Of a stretch of 64,000 nt of DNA, positions 34,801-49,800 are shown one piece after another. Origin of the DNA: Paralithodes platypus (Eukaryota > Arthropoda > Malacostraca > Decapoda > Lithodidae); NCBI GenBank assembly GCA_032716605.1, contig CM064509.1, forward strand, positions 40,024,924 to 40,088,923, given 5' to 3'. Under the pieces are notes generated by a model, which worked only from the letters and a program-made list of their open reading frames with translations, was not told the origin of the DNA and made no database searches. A program made the position numbers and the translations under genes. The number at the start of each line of letters is the position of its first letter. Within the stretch, counting starts at the first letter, position 1.

Positions 34801-37800
34801 GTAAACAAGACGGGCGGTACACCCGGTAACTACATTCTTGCCGGCGTCGGACCTTTGCAATCATGTTCCCGTCTATTTTGAATGCCATTGGTTACAATAA
34901 TATGTTGAGAGGGGGCTTTGCCCCTCCTCACCCCCCCATAACATATTGTCATCATCATATACTGTATATTGCCAGCAGGGGGCAAATAACCGAAAAAAAT
35001 CGCCGTAAAAATAGACGCGAAGTTAACCGCGGCGATCGCTCTATGTAAACATGACGACCGTACGCCCGGAATCTACTTACATCCCGATATCTTTCTTGTC
35101 TAACTGGTAGTGTCTGCCTCATAGCCTAAGGGTCCCGGGTTCAATCCCGGCCCATGGCATATTTTCGGGAGGCTATTTCAGCATCTAACGAAGTTTAGGT
35201 GTGTTGGTAAAATTGTTAAGATGGTTGAGAGTAAGATCGGAGCTCCATAAATCGTCTATCGGGTATGGTGTAAAAACCTATTCCTACAGGACAAGAAAGG
35301 GGATAGGAGAGAACAGGGATTGTAGACTGTAGTGAGACTCGCGAACATAGCTTTGGTTGTGGAGTTTCCAGCGAGTTGCCAACTGGGCCGTTAGTGTGTC
35401 TGTGTAGCACAAGGTGCCTGTGTGCACCGCTCAGGGGGTTGACTCACCACTCCTGATCGTCTCTGTGATGGACTCACGGTCGTTTCGGCTCAGGCTTGTT
35501 CCTCTCTGTTAGTTTGGAGCCTTCGATTCCCAGACGGTGAAGTAGTGTAAAGTCAGTAAAAATAGGTTAGCCTAAACAGAACCAGATGCGGAAATAACTT
35601 GAGCCGACCAGACCAAGTGATATATCTCTCTTGGTCTAACTGGTAAAGTGTCTGCTTCATAGCCTAAGGGTCCCGGGTTCAATCCCAGTCCCTGGCATAT
35701 TTTCGGGAGGCTATTTCAGCATCTAACGAAGTTTAGGTGTGTTGGTAAAATTGTTAAGATGGTTGAGAGTAAGATCGGAGCTCCATAAATCCTCTTTCGG
35801 GTATGGTGTAAAAACCTATTCCTACAGAGGTACTAGGGATATATCTACCGGTATATTTTATTAATTTCACCACAACACCAAACAACCCCTATACTAGGAG
35901 TTAGGTGAGGGTTAGTTTTGGGCACCGTAAACTGGGGTAAGCCTAATTACAGTACGGAAATTTTTCTAGTTTTTTTAACAATTTCTCCTGACTGTAAACA
36001 CATTATAGAGATTTAACGATGTCAAGTGATGTGTGGTGATAGTGCGCCGTAATCCAGGAAGCTTCCTAAAATTATCCCCCATAATAAGAGAGCTAGGCAA
36101 GAATGTTAAGTGCGGGCGTACCGCCATCCTTGTTTACACTACGCATACTGGCGTCGGACCTTTGCCATCATGTTCCCGTCTATTTTAACTGCCTTTGGAT
36201 ACAATAATATGTTGAGGGGGCTTTGCCCCCCCTCACCCCCCCATGATATATTGTCATCATCATATATATTGCCAGCAGGGGGCAAATTACCGAAAAAAAT
36301 CGCCGTCAAAATAGACGCGAACTTAACCACGGCGATCGACAAAATGTAAACATGACGGCGGCGGGGGAGGCGTCGGACCTTTGCAATCATGTTCCCGTCT
36401 ATTTTGAATGCCATTGGATACAATAATATGTTAAGGGGGGCTTTGCCCCTCCTCAACCCCCATGACATATTGTCATCATCATATATATTGCCAGCAGGGG
36501 GCAAATAACCAAAAAAAAATCGCCGTCAAAATAGACGCGAAGTTAACCGCGGCGATCGCCCTATGTAAACATGACGACCGTACGCCCGGAATCTACATCC
36601 ATCCCGAGAGCTAACCTTATCCTAAATGATTTCCAAAGTATTCTTGAAAAGTGGAAAACTTTGGACATACAGTGATTTCTTATGGAAAATTATTGCCAAG
36701 AAAGCAGGGATATGTTAGGACAAACAAGGAGAACAACGGGCGTATGTTTGTAGCTTTATTTCATTCATTTTTCGGTTCCTACTATTTTATATGAATATTT
36801 TATTATTGCTGCTTATTCCTGTCCAATGTTTTATTGAAAAATGCAGTCCATACCTTTAGGCCTGTATAATTAGTATAGGAGGGGGTGATATACAAGTTTT
36901 AACAGATATTCGCTTTGGATCTGTTCTTGTTAGGCATTGAACTCACTCTTAGAAAATATTGAGCCGGAAAAATAACCAATGCTGTCAAATTAATAACTCT
37001 AAAATTAACTAGGCCTAGTGAAAAAATATAGGTACCGTATGTACAGTATACTCTATCACTGAATACAAATTTTTATGAATTTGAGCTTTTTTGTAGGTAT
37101 AACGTATGTGTTGGTGTTTCTTTTGGCAGAAGGCAGATAACAAATTTTTTGGACAAGATACTGTATATGCTTCTATTTTATATATACGGTACCGGTACTG
37201 TATTATATATCCAGAATTATCCAAAATACACAAATCGGTTAGCATACCGGTATAATTTTTACGAGTTTTTGGATGCAGAGAATGATTATTTGATCTTTAA
37301 TCACCATTTAATGATGGACAAGTATTATGAATTATTTTCATAGGGCAAATAGTAACAAACTATTGTTTTAGGACGTGAGACTGTAACCACAGTTTCTGTG
37401 GACAAACAGTCTTTATACTTGTATGTGTAAGTACTGGTACCAAGTCCCTCAATAAGTCTACTCATTGGTGGGGAGGGCCCACGTGGCTAACTCACCAAGA
37501 ATTGTGGCCCACCATGATATTGATATGGTTGGGGTTGTCACTGACGATTGTGAACATACTCGGGTTACATCTTTGTCATTGCCAGTATCGACACCACCAC
37601 CTGCCATTTTCAATTGGGATCGGTACGACTCCTACCGGAAGTCGTGGCATGGATTTTAGGGTATATTAACATCCTGAGAGACAAAGTAAGAAAGGTAAAG
37701 ACGACTAGGCCATGTTATCTGACAGTACCTGAACTGAGGGCAGCGGAGACAACGATGATCGCTTTTGCTCAAAAGGAAGGTTAATATCAAGAATATCACT

Positions 37801-40800
37801 TCCTAGAGACAGGGATAGGTTCACCTTGTAATCTTGTAAGACAGTTCGGTACTTCGGTCTCTATCTAGAAGGTTTGATTGATACAATATAAGGGTAGGAT
37901 TCAAAGGTCCACATTGAGGGCTGAAATTAAGTACCGGTAACATGACGTAACTTCGGACACTCTAGAAAACATATACAATGAACCACAGTTATGGGATAAA
38001 TACATGTTATGGAAAAACAAGTATGTCTTCGGTGTTCTTCCATAATGCAGTCATTTTTCCATAACTGTAGCTTACATACTGTTATCCAGAAGTGTCCGAA
38101 GTATAGCCCCCGTCCGAAGCTAGGGCATTTCACGGTACCCAATCCTAATCCCATATGGTCTCCGTATTGCTACTCTTCTAATGAATCACTGTTACATAGT
38201 GTGTAACCATAGTGGTGTTAGAGATTGCACTCTTTATTATCAGGTACGCTTTAGTTAGGCTAGCCAAAACCATTGATATTGGCGCTACGTTACTGTATTA
38301 CTGTATGATCAAGCCATCAAGGTTAGTACTGTATTTAATCTTTATTGATACCTCTTTACAGTATGAATTACCACTAAAACCCATTTAACCTATTTGCTTT
38401 ATCCTATCCATCCTTCACCCTCCAAGGATATATTCTGTGAATACAGTACTGTACCTCACCAGGATCCTTCCTAACCTGGGTGAGGTTGTTACCTTTACTT
38501 CTGCACCGGAGATCACAATTTGCAACATCTAATCCGGCTCACACATCGATCAATCTTGGTGGAACTTGTAGTGCTGGTATATCTTCCCTTTTTACTCCCA
38601 CATAGATAATTTTTCATAGAATTATATTCTTATTGTTATTTAACTACTGATACTTTTTGTTTTAGGAATGTGGGAAGAGTATATCCCGTGACAAACCTAT
38701 AGACACCAGCAACATTGAGTGGATTCGCATGGGAACAACTGTGGCAACCAACGCCCTTCTGGAGCGCAAGGGAGAGAGGATTGCCCTAGCTATCACCGAG
38801 GGATTCCGGGATCTTCTTCATATTGGAAATCAAGCACGACCCAATATATTTGATTTAGTAAGTTACCTTAGTGTACTCAAATTTAGTCGAGAGGCTTAGT
38901 TCCCATGCAGGTTTGAAAAATATACATTTTCTGCAACCTTTTCTCCCAGGACTTGATTATCTACTGTACACTCAACTGAAGTTGTGTCACACCTTCATAA
39001 CTTGAAAAGTTTTTCTTCTATTGCGAATTTGCCAGACTCCTTGTTCCCCGAGGCTGTGAACACCTGTGAATAGCCAATATTTTGAGTCAATTTGTTTATT
39101 TTTCTTGATGTTAAATAAATGCCTTATGGATACATTTGAACAAAGCTGATTATTACGTCTAAGGCTCCGCTCAGCCTTGGCCAAGTGGATTTACAGGTTG
39201 TTGTTGTTGTTGCTGTTCCCCAGGCTGTCTGACCGAGCAGCCCCAAGGTCCCGAGCAAGGCCAAGGCCATAACCGAGTGCCCCCTCAAAACCCTCCCTGC
39301 CTACCACTAATAAAACCCAGGTGACCGAAGCCACTCCAAGGTGGGGAGCTGAGGAGGGTGCGGAAATGCCTGAGAAACCAAAGCCCCACCCAAGGCCCTG
39401 TGCCCCTTAGCAATTATGAAGGGAAAGTTGAGGGGCAAAGGAAAAATGTGGCGCTTTGGCTTCCAATCTGCCAACCTCTAGGTAGGCAGTAGGGAGGTCA
39501 ATCCACGGAAGAGACGCCGTCACTTGAGATCTAGAAGATATATAAGTAAAAGGAACAGTCAGAGTAAGCTATGAGTATGGCAGAGAACTCTCAGCTCTCA
39601 CTCTGATAGACCGGCCCAACTGTTCGAATTCGGCGACGCAGTAGCTGCGGCCACGGCTACGTTCTATTTACATTAATTTATTATGAGTTATGTACAGTAT
39701 TATGTAATAATATTGATTATTGATTGATTTCACAATTGTAACCACTCCTAAGTCACTGTCGTCTGCTTTCATGCATCGTTTAGGACTAAGATTTAGCAAG
39801 TACAAGCTTTTGTAAGGCCTGCTTGCAAGCAGGAGTCGCATGACTGACTGGCTGTGTGTTCTTGTTGGTTGCACTGACCACCGCTAAGACAACAAAACTT
39901 TCTCTAGTGTGGTTTTAAGTCATGAAATAAGGCTAGGGAGCTTTGTAGGCCACCCGTGTGACGGTGTGTTATGAAGAAAGTTTGATATGGAGCTATGTAG
40001 GCCACCCGTGTGAGAAGGGTTAAAAAAAAAAATTGTTGAATGAACGTTCTTATATCGGGGGTCACCTGTATACTGTACAGTATATATATACTGTATATAC
40101 AAGATAAGAATGGTGAGATAGATGTGTGGGAAAAAACTGCAAGATTGGATGTATATAGTGTGGAGTTAAGGAGGCGGTTAGGTATCGAGTATTAGCGAAG
40201 ATATGCGCACAGGCAGGTTTAGATGGTTTGAGCATGTGGAGAGGATAGATGATCTAAATAAATTGGGTGAAAATTATGCATGTCCGTGATCCTGGAGGGA
40301 GCTGTATTGAGCTAGAAAGATGAGGGATTAAGTCACATGATCTGATCTTGGAACTAAAGACCTGACAAGCTGGGAATAGATCTCTCTGAAACTCTGCCAC
40401 TAAGGCGTGAGACTGAAATCACACCTTGTGTTGACCGCTCAGACTTGAAAATGATGTATGTATGAAGTGAACAGAACAGGACTTGTTTGAATCTATATGG
40501 TTGACGTATTCATGTCCCACCCGTCTCGTTTAACCCTTTTACAGGTTAAATTATCATAGCTAGACTAAAGTGATAAAATTATTGATGATAGTGAAAATGT
40601 TATCTGATACCTTACAGAAAGTGTTATGCCCGGAGGTGCTGTATGAGTCAGTGGTGGAGGTTGGTGAGCGTGTGGTACCTCGACAAGACGTGAGTAGTGA
40701 GGAGGCTGCTAACAACCAGTGGGCTGTTGACAAGGGCACCACGGGGGAAGATATATTAGTCACCAGACCAGTGGAGGAGGACAACCTCAGGAAAGACTTG

Positions 40801-43800
40801 AAGGATGTGCTCAACATGGGGATCACCTCGCTGGCAGTTGTCCTCATACACTCCTACATGTATGAAATTTTTTTTTTTTTCTTCTAATGAGTGTGAATGT
40901 CCTATTTCATTTTGTCATACATAAACTTTAATTTACCACTGATTCTCTCCGTCAATGAAGTGATAGCCCATATGTAGTATATATCCTCCTCTGTGTCTCT
41001 AAGGACCCGGTTTGACCTTCCAACTGTCGGTTGACAATCATAACACTCCTAGGGGGTACCCTTTGATAATTCCTAAGGAACGTCATTGTTGCGGAAGCGA
41101 CTAGAAATAAAAATAGAAAGAAGCAACAATCTGTTTGAACGCCACGCCAGTTTTGCTATCTGTCCGCCATTTTGTATAAAGAGTATTAGCGAGGAGATGC
41201 GTACAAGTAGACTGGGATGGTATGGGCATATGGAGAGAATAGATGAACAAAATTGAGTAAAAAGATGCAGGTCTGTGATTGTGGAGGGAGCTGCACCAAG
41301 GGGTGGACCGAGGAAGACCTGGGATCGGATTATACGTTCCAATCTCGAATCCAAGAACTTGAGAAATGAAGCAGCCCTCAACAGGGTTGCCTGGAATGTC
41401 GCCATTAGGACAAGAGACTGAAACTGCATGTACAGTATGTGTGGTGCACTCAGTCTTAAAATGTTATGTATGTATGTATGTAACGCAAGATGGTGCGTCT
41501 TTTATTTCTAGTGGCTTCCGCCACAATGACGTTCCTTAGGAATTATTAAAGGATACCCCATAGGAGTGTTATGGTTCTCAACCGACAGTTATCAGGAAGA
41601 GGCCATATATTACATATAAGCTCTCACATCATTGACTACGGAACCACTGCTAAATATTAGGTTTTCTTACATTGATGAGGTTTGTCTAGGAATACGGACC
41701 ATATTGTCGACCATTAGACCATTTAAACCAGTAGATCTCAACCAGTGCAAACTGGTTTGGTAAAGTTAAGTTAGGATTGGAATGTATAACGGAACTGGTT
41801 AAGTTGGCCTTGAGTAAGGTGGCAACACAGTAGTCGAGTTCTTCTGAATTAAATGGTCCATTGGTTGAGTGGTTAGGGAACTGTTTACCACCATTACTGA
41901 GACTGATACATTGGTACTGTATATACCCATACCATACCGTAGGATACAGTAATAAAAGCCTCTGCAGTCCCAATCACTGTGCCAAAAATGGCAGGAGAGA
42001 CCACCTTTTCACCTCAAGAGATGGAGCAAGACTGGCCCAGTCACCCTTCAGCAGGTCTTATATAAGCTGAGAAGTGTTGCCAGACCGGTAGCAGTGCTTA
42101 AACAGTCGTGTTACCAACTACAGGGTTGTACAGGCAGTTACAAGGAAAGTACATTACTGACGAATATACTCGGGCCTGGGACTGGGGAGTTACTTATCTA
42201 CTGACGAATATACCCGGGCCTGGGACTGTAAGGGTTAAGATATATAATTTAAAGATGTGTTATTATGGTATTCAGGTACAAGGCCCATGAGGTTCGGGTT
42301 GGCCAAATAGCACGAGAGGTGGGGTTCAAGCACGTATCCCTGTCATCTGAAGTGATACCCATGGTGAAGGCTGTTCCCCGCGGGTACACGGCTTGCTCGG
42401 ACGCTTATCTTACGCCACACATCAAGTCATATCTGAAGGTAATCAACTTCTTTTATATTGCTTCTTTCACTTTTGAGATTTTTTTTTTTTTTTCTTCAAT
42501 AATGTATAATAAACAAAAATAATAATAAAGTGCCTATATAATTAACCCTTTCACGCTTATGACGCGATTTTGAGCCTATTAGGGATACTTTAAAGCCTTT
42601 GTTACCATCAGGGGTATTTAGAAACCTTTAGTTTAGTTACTTCAACCTCTGCAGTTGTCTTTGAGTTAGCTGTGGGCAGAAAACTAATTTTGGAGAGGTA
42701 ATTATAAGAGTGAGAGAACTCTATTTATTATTGCTAATCTGGCAACCTCTGCGTCATAAAAGCGTGAAAGAGTTAACTAGTAAGTTGCGGAAAGCCTCAT
42801 GTCAGGCTCTGTTGACGGACTGCGACACGCCTCACAGAAGGCACACTAATTAAACCAGCACAAAATCTGTTCCAGTGTTTGGAATTATCTAAAAATTGGG
42901 TGACATAGAACAACATGGCATCTCTCCATACCACCCCATCCTCTACTCCCCCTCCCTCTACTTCATCCCTTTACTACCTCCCCCGCTCTCTACTACATCC
43001 CTCTCCTCTTTACTACCTTCCCCCTCTCTACTACATCCCTCTCCTCTTTACTACCTTCCCCCTTTCTACTACCTCCCCCCTTTCTACTACCTCCCCCGCT
43101 CTCTACTACCTCCCGCTCTCTACTACCTCCCCCGCTCTCTACTACCTCCCCCACTCTCTACTACCTCCCCCGCTCTCTACTACCTCCCCCACTCTCTACT
43201 ACCTCCCCCGCTCTCTACTACCTCCCCCGCTCTCTACTACATCCCTTTCCTCTTCACTACCTTCCCCCTCTCTACTACATCCCTCTCCTCTCTACTACCT
43301 TCCCCCTTTCTACTACCTCCCCCCCTTTCTACTACCTCCCCCGCTCTCTACTACCTCCCCCGCTCTCTACTACCTCCCCCACTCTCTACTACCTCCCCCG
43401 CTCTCTACTACCTCCCCCGCTCTCTACCACCTTCCCCCTCCCTCTACTACCTTCCCCCTCCCTCTACTACCTTCCCCCTCATCTCTTCATTACCATCCCC
43501 TCCCTCACACACACACACATTATGGTCAGTTACTTTGTTGACATGATTGTAAGAGGGTGTCAGTGGTGCTGGTCCTTCCTCCCTCCACCACCAGCACTTT
43601 GCTCTAGTATGTTTCTTTGAATAAATGTTCTTTACACCTAATTTATTGGTGGTCATTCTTCACATGTGGCTTATGCTTGAAGCCTATGCATATGTGGCAC
43701 AATAATATTCCTTTATATGGTAGATCTAATGCATAATTTCATAATCCTCCTCTCCCTCCATCACTGCTGCCACCACTTCTACCACACTCGCCCATTGCCA

Positions 43801-46800
43801 ACCATGCGACTTCTGATCACAACTACGTCGAAATCGCATAATTTTTGTATAAAATATGCACATGTTTGGATGCGGGTATGCATTTTTGAAAGACTATGTA
43901 CTTTTCGTCTTGTTTTACGAATGTTGAATTTTTGCCAATATAGCCGCACCATGGATGTTCCCATCCACCCCACCTCACATGCTAGTTTACACATTGTCCA
44001 TACCCATTCGATCACTATCTCCCCACCATACCTCGGCATTTCCTCACACACTCCATCTATTCCTGATGCTTTCCCCAACTTCACTCTTTTCATGGCTTCA
44101 CACACTTCTGACCTGATCCCCACCTTCTCCTTCACTACAGTACTTCTTTTCTTCCAATGTAATATCTTGCAGCCATTCATACTTTTGTAAATTTTGGCGT
44201 TTACAGTGATCTCGTCCCTTACATCAGGTTCAATCTCAATGATGAGGAAGTTTGTTTAGCTTCACTCTTTGACTTGGAAATATCCTCAAGTGGAATAATA
44301 CAACAAGCAAATTGTAAATGGAAGGAATTCAACTGATTTAATTTGTATTTTTTTTAACACTTTACCTGTGAGAAATCCAGTTTAAACCTTAAATTCTGCT
44401 ATTTGACATGTTTTTGTGTTTATGAATATTTATTCACTTTGAGGGAACATGTTCTTGAGCTTTGTGGAAGAGAAAGTTTAACATACTGTATGGATTTTAC
44501 CATCTTGCAATTACATAGCATCTATTCTGTTTACAATAATTCAACAATGCAATGCTCAATTATCATAACTGTTCATTCTCAGGGATTTGCCAGTGGGTTC
44601 AAGAATGAGCTGAAAGATGTGAATGTCCTCTTCATGCAGAGTGATGGAGGACTTACACAGATGGATAGGTACAGTGAATTATATGTTTATGTATGCAATA
44701 ACTTATAACCCTACTATTTTCTTAGTAATCACCATCCTATCATTTATTGTTTCCATTCTTCATGTCTTTTAAGCGTAGTAGGGAAGGTGTACAGTAGGGT
44801 AGTGATTGAGAGAGTGAGAGTGAGAACGGAGAAATGGATAGGCGACGAGCAGGGAGGTTTTAGGAAGGGAAGAGGATGTGTAGATCAGATTTTTACCCTG
44901 AATTGTGTTGTGGAGAAATATCCGGAGAAGAAACAAAAGGTGTATGTTGCCTTTATGGACTTGGAGAAGGCCTATGACAGAGTGGATAGAGAAGGCATGT
45001 GGAAAGTACTTATAATATACGGAGTAGATGGCAAGATGCTGAGAGCAGTGAAGAGCATGTATGAGGGTGCAAAGGCGGCAGTATGTGTGGAGAGTGAGCA
45101 GAGCGAGTTCTTTGACCTGAGTGTTGGGTTGAAACAGGGGTGTGTGATGTCCCCGTGGTTGTTTACTGTATATATGGATGGAGTCATGAAAGAAATACTA
45201 TCAAGAGCAGTGGATGTTGGTGTATCGCTGAAAAGGGAGGGAAATGAGTGGAAGCTGCCTATACTGCTGTTTGCGGATGATACAGTTCTGATGAGCGATA
45301 ATGAATGGGAGTTGCAGGGTCTGGTAAATGAGTTTGGAACAGTGTGCGAAAAACGGAATTTGAAGGTAAATGCGGGGAAGAGCAAGGTTATGGTCTTCGA
45401 AAGGGGTGAAGTCACAGAGTGTGAGGTGAAGTTGAACGGTCAGGCTATGGAGATCGTCAACTCTTTTAAGTATCTGGGCAGTGTGTTGAGTAAAGATGGG
45501 ACTATGGATGAAGAAGTGCGGGAGAGGGTGCAACAGGGGAAGAGGGTTGTAGGAACGTTGAAAGCAGTAACAAAAAATAGAGTGGTCAGTATGGAAGTGA
45601 AGAAGTTCTTGCATGACAGTGTGGTAATCCCTACACTAACTTACGGAAGCGAAGCATGGACGTTCGGGAAGAGACTCGGACCAAGAGTGAGAGCGGTGGA
45701 AATTAGTTACTTGAGAAGTGCGTGCGAAGTTACATGGAGGGATAGACAGACGAATGAGGAAGTAAGAAGGAGGTGTGGTGTGGAGGTAGATGTGCTGGAA
45801 AGTGTGAAAAGGAACAACTTGAGATGGTTCGGCCGTATGGAACGTATGGAAAGCGAGAGATTGACTAAGAGGGTGTACGAGAGCGAGGTGGAAGGACAGA
45901 GAGGGAGAGGTGCACCGAGGGAGAGAGGAAGTATATGAATGAAGGCGGTGGTGTTTGGGAGGAGGGGCGTCGACTGACTAGGGACAGAGGTGCATGGGGG
46001 CAGTTCGTTCGTGGCCACCCCTTCGGGGATCACGGTGTCAGGCAATAGATAGATAGATAGATTCTTTATGTCTCTGTGAATAAGTATTTCTGTGGGAGAT
46101 GTTAATATTTATTTCTCCTATAAAGACTAAGTGAGAATTTTGAAGAACGAAAGAAGATGTTCTGGAAGGAGGTAAATAAAGTAAGGAAAGGAGGACAAAA
46201 GAGGGAAGAGTCAGTGAAAGATGAAAATGGAGAATTACTAGTGGAACCAGTTGAAGTGAGGAAAAGATATGCCGAGTATTTTGAATCTTTGTTGTTGTTG
46301 TTGTTCCCTAAGCTGCCTGGCCGAACAGCCCCGAGTCCCTGAGAAAGGCCATGGCCACGATCGGGCTTTCCCACAGAGCTCTCATTGAGTGTAGATTGTG
46401 TTGCTGGCGCAAGTGGTTGTGTGAAATGCAGTCTTCTATGATGTGTTTAATGGTATGGGGTGCTGTGTTACATCCCGGGCAGGCGTCGACAACGGAGTCA
46501 TCCAGTCTCTTCTGATAGCTCAGGAGAGCTGGATGGTGTCCGCATCTCAGCCTGGCCAGGTGGACTCTGTCCTCGCGAGGAAGGGAGGATTCGGAAGGAT
46601 GGATTTCGGGAGGTCGTGCATGCAGCTGTGTGTTGTCTGTGAGTGAGTGGATGGATCGGTGAGAGATATGAGTATGGATGTGCTTCTGGAAGTTGGTTCG
46701 GGGTGGGCAGGGAGGGAGAGAGGACAATAATTGTGTGTGATACCGTGTGCTGGGTGTTGTTTTGATATTTCTTGGTGTCTGTGGGTGTGTTGCCATGTAG

Positions 46801-49800
46801 TTTAGTGGGTGGTCTTGGTTCGTGGAGGCTGCTGCCAGGAATTGAGTGCCTCTCATGTCCAGATGGTCTTTGACTTTGAGGATTTTGGTTTCTTGATGTA
46901 GGTGATCTGTGGGTGCAGTAGCTGTGCAGCCTGTAATGATCTTCAGGGCTTTGTTTTGAATAGTCTGTAAGGTCTTATGATGTGTTTCAGCTAGGTTAGA
47001 AGCCCAGGCTGGGCTTGCGTATTCCATCACTGATCTTATGTATTGTTTATATACTGTGGTGGTAGTTTCTTTGTTGTGTCCAAATTTTGTGTGAGCAAGT
47101 GACCTGAGGGCGTTAAGTCTGGGTGTCAGTTTCTTTTTAATGTTTGTGGTGTGCTGTTTGAATGTCATATGAGTATCATATGTTACTCCTAGGATTTTGG
47201 GTGTGTGTGTATGTGTTAGGGGTGTGTTGTTTATGGTGAGTTGAGGGATGTATTCGTGTTCTCCTGTCCAACTTGTGAGCAGGGTTGCGGTGGATTTGGC
47301 TGGGGCTAGATTAAGTCTGTTTGTAGTGCACCAGCCATGTAGTGTGTTGAGATAGGGTTGAAGGAGATCTGTTGCTCTTTTTGGGTCATGGTGTGTGCAT
47401 GTGAGTGTTATGTCATCTGCATAGGAGGCTAAGTTTATTTGGGGCGTATTGGGTGTAGTTATATCGTGCATGTACAGATTGAAGAGTGCGGGCGATAGGA
47501 CGGATCCTTGTGGGACTCCGTTTGGAAAGTTTCTGATTTTAGATGACTGACCGGCAAAAGATACGTGTGCACATCTGCCTGCTAGGAAGTTGGCCAGCCA
47601 CCGTTTTGTGTTGTTGTGCATGTTTGTGTTGTAGATTTTGTTTGTTAGGTTGTGGCGGGGGATGGCATCGAAGGCTTTACTAATGTCGAGTGTGGCTAAT
47701 AGTGATCTGTGTGGTGGTCTAGCTGAATTGATGCCGTCGAAAGCTCTTTGTGTAAGGTCTGTGAGAAGAGTGTTTGTGGAGTGCAGTGGCCTAAAGCCAT
47801 GTTGTGTTGGAGCTAGGGGTAGGTCAGGTAATTAGTTGTATAGGCGTTTCATGACTTTGGAGGGGGAGCAAAGGAGTGTGATGGGGCGGTGCGAGGAGGG
47901 TAGCGTGGGGTCTTTGTTGGGTTTGGGGAAAGTGATGATGATACCATGCTTCCAAATGTCTGGTATTGTGTTGTGTGAATCTTTGTTAAATACAAGAGAT
48001 GGAAGAGAAGCAGTGATTGAAGCAGAGGTGGATGGAGATAGGTTACCCAGGCCACCCAGGTGGCAGGGAATGAATGAAAGGATTGAGGAAAATGAGGTGA
48101 AAGAAGCACTGAAACAAATGAGAGCGGGAAAAGCAGAAGGTTTGGATGGTATTGCTGTGGAGTGTATAAAGAAGGGTGGAGATGTGATAAAGATTGGTTG
48201 GTGAGACTTTTCAATGTGTGCTTTGCTGTGTCAATGGTACCAATAGACTGGAAGAGTGCATGTATTGTGCCGTTGTACAAGGGGAAGGGAGATCGGCAGG
48301 AGTATTCAAGTTATAGAGGTATTAGTTTATTGTCAGTGGTTGGAAAGCTGTATGGCAGGGTGTTGATAGAGAGGATAATAAAGTGTATGGAAGTTGCAAT
48401 AGGAGAAGAACAGTGCGGTTTTAGGAGGGGAAGAGGGTGCGTGGATCAGATGTTTGCAGTAAGACAGCTATGCGAGAAGTATTTAGAGAAGCATAAGGAG
48501 ATATTTTGGGCTTTTATGAACTTGGAAAAAGCGTATGATCGTGTGGACCGTGAAGCAATGTGGAAGGTGTTAAGGATTTATGAAATAGGAGGAAATTTGT
48601 TAGAAGCAGTTAAGAGTTTTTATGAAGGGAGCAGAGCATGTGTGAGAGTAGGAAATGGTGAGTTGAGTGAATGGTTTGAGGTAAAGGTAGGTTTGCGACA
48701 GGGTTGTGTAATGTCACCATGGCTGTTTAATATGTTTATGGATGGTGTGGTGAGGGAGGTGAAAAGGAGAACTATGGGAAGAGGATTGGGTTTAGTAGGA
48801 AAGAATGGTAGAGATTGGGAGTTGAATCAGTTGCTGTTCGCTGATGACACAGCATTGGTGGCGGATTCTGATGAGAAACTGCAGCGGGTAGTCAAAGAGT
48901 TTGGTGTGGTTTGTGGAAGGAGGAAACTGAAGGTGAATGTCAATAAAAGTAAAGTAATGGTGTGTAATAGGGGAGAGCATAGGGTGAATCTAGATGTGAG
49001 GCTGGATGGGGAAATATTGGAACAAGTAGAGTGTTTTAAATATCTAGGAGGAACAATAAGCAGGAGTGGAGGTATGGAAGTGGAGGTAAAACAGAAAGTG
49101 TGTGAAGGAAGGAAGGTTTTCGGAGCAATGGGAAGTATGTGGAAGACGAGAAATCTCGGAGTGAAAGTTAAAAGTGCACTGTATCAAGGAATTGTTGTGC
49201 CAACAGTGATGTATGGGGCTGAGACATGGGCTCTGAAGAAAAAGGAGAAAAGAGGGCTGGATGTGATGGAGATGAGCTGCTTGAGGAGTATGTGTGGAGT
49301 TACTCGTAGAGACAGATTGAGGAATGAAGAGATATGTAGGAGAGTGGGGCAGCAGGAACATTTGTCAGCCAGAGAGGACAGAAGGGTGCTGAGCTGGTAT
49401 GGTCATGTTGAACGAATGGGAGATGAAAGGCTTACAAAGAGAATATGTGAGTCAGGTACAAGGGGAGATAGAAGGGCAGGAAGACCCCCATTGAGATGGA
49501 GAGACTGTGTAAGAAAGGCTTTGGATGATAGAGGAATGACTATAGATCAGGCAGGGGAAGTGGTGGTGGACAGGAGTGAATAGAGAATGCTTGTGAATAG
49601 TTGAGTGAACACGTGGTCATTTGGAGTAAGGGGTCGGGCGCAAGTTGGACTAGATAATAGTCCATCAGGCGCCTGGCCCGGGGAGACGATTAATATGAAG
49701 GGTGTGCCTGGAAGTGTGGTGGGAGGGCTTGTGGCTTTGGCTCCGCTGCATGTCTGCCTGCCGAGATCGGAACCTCTCCGGGTGGTCAGGGGCCGGGGGA

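Noticed and set aside
42896..43546. Two overlapping frames of 208 and 216 codons
   Set aside because: They translate a CT-rich minisatellite. The repetition in all frames shows a lack of stops, not a gene.
44403..44708. 101-codon frame over OPLAH exon 5
   Set aside because: Only 44583-44668 is conserved and phased with exons 4 and 6. The rest is intron read-through.
46443..46646. + strand frames in the 46-kb and 54-kb LINE copies
   Set aside because: Antisense of the LINE C-terminal CPGC region; present in both copies only because the LINE is.
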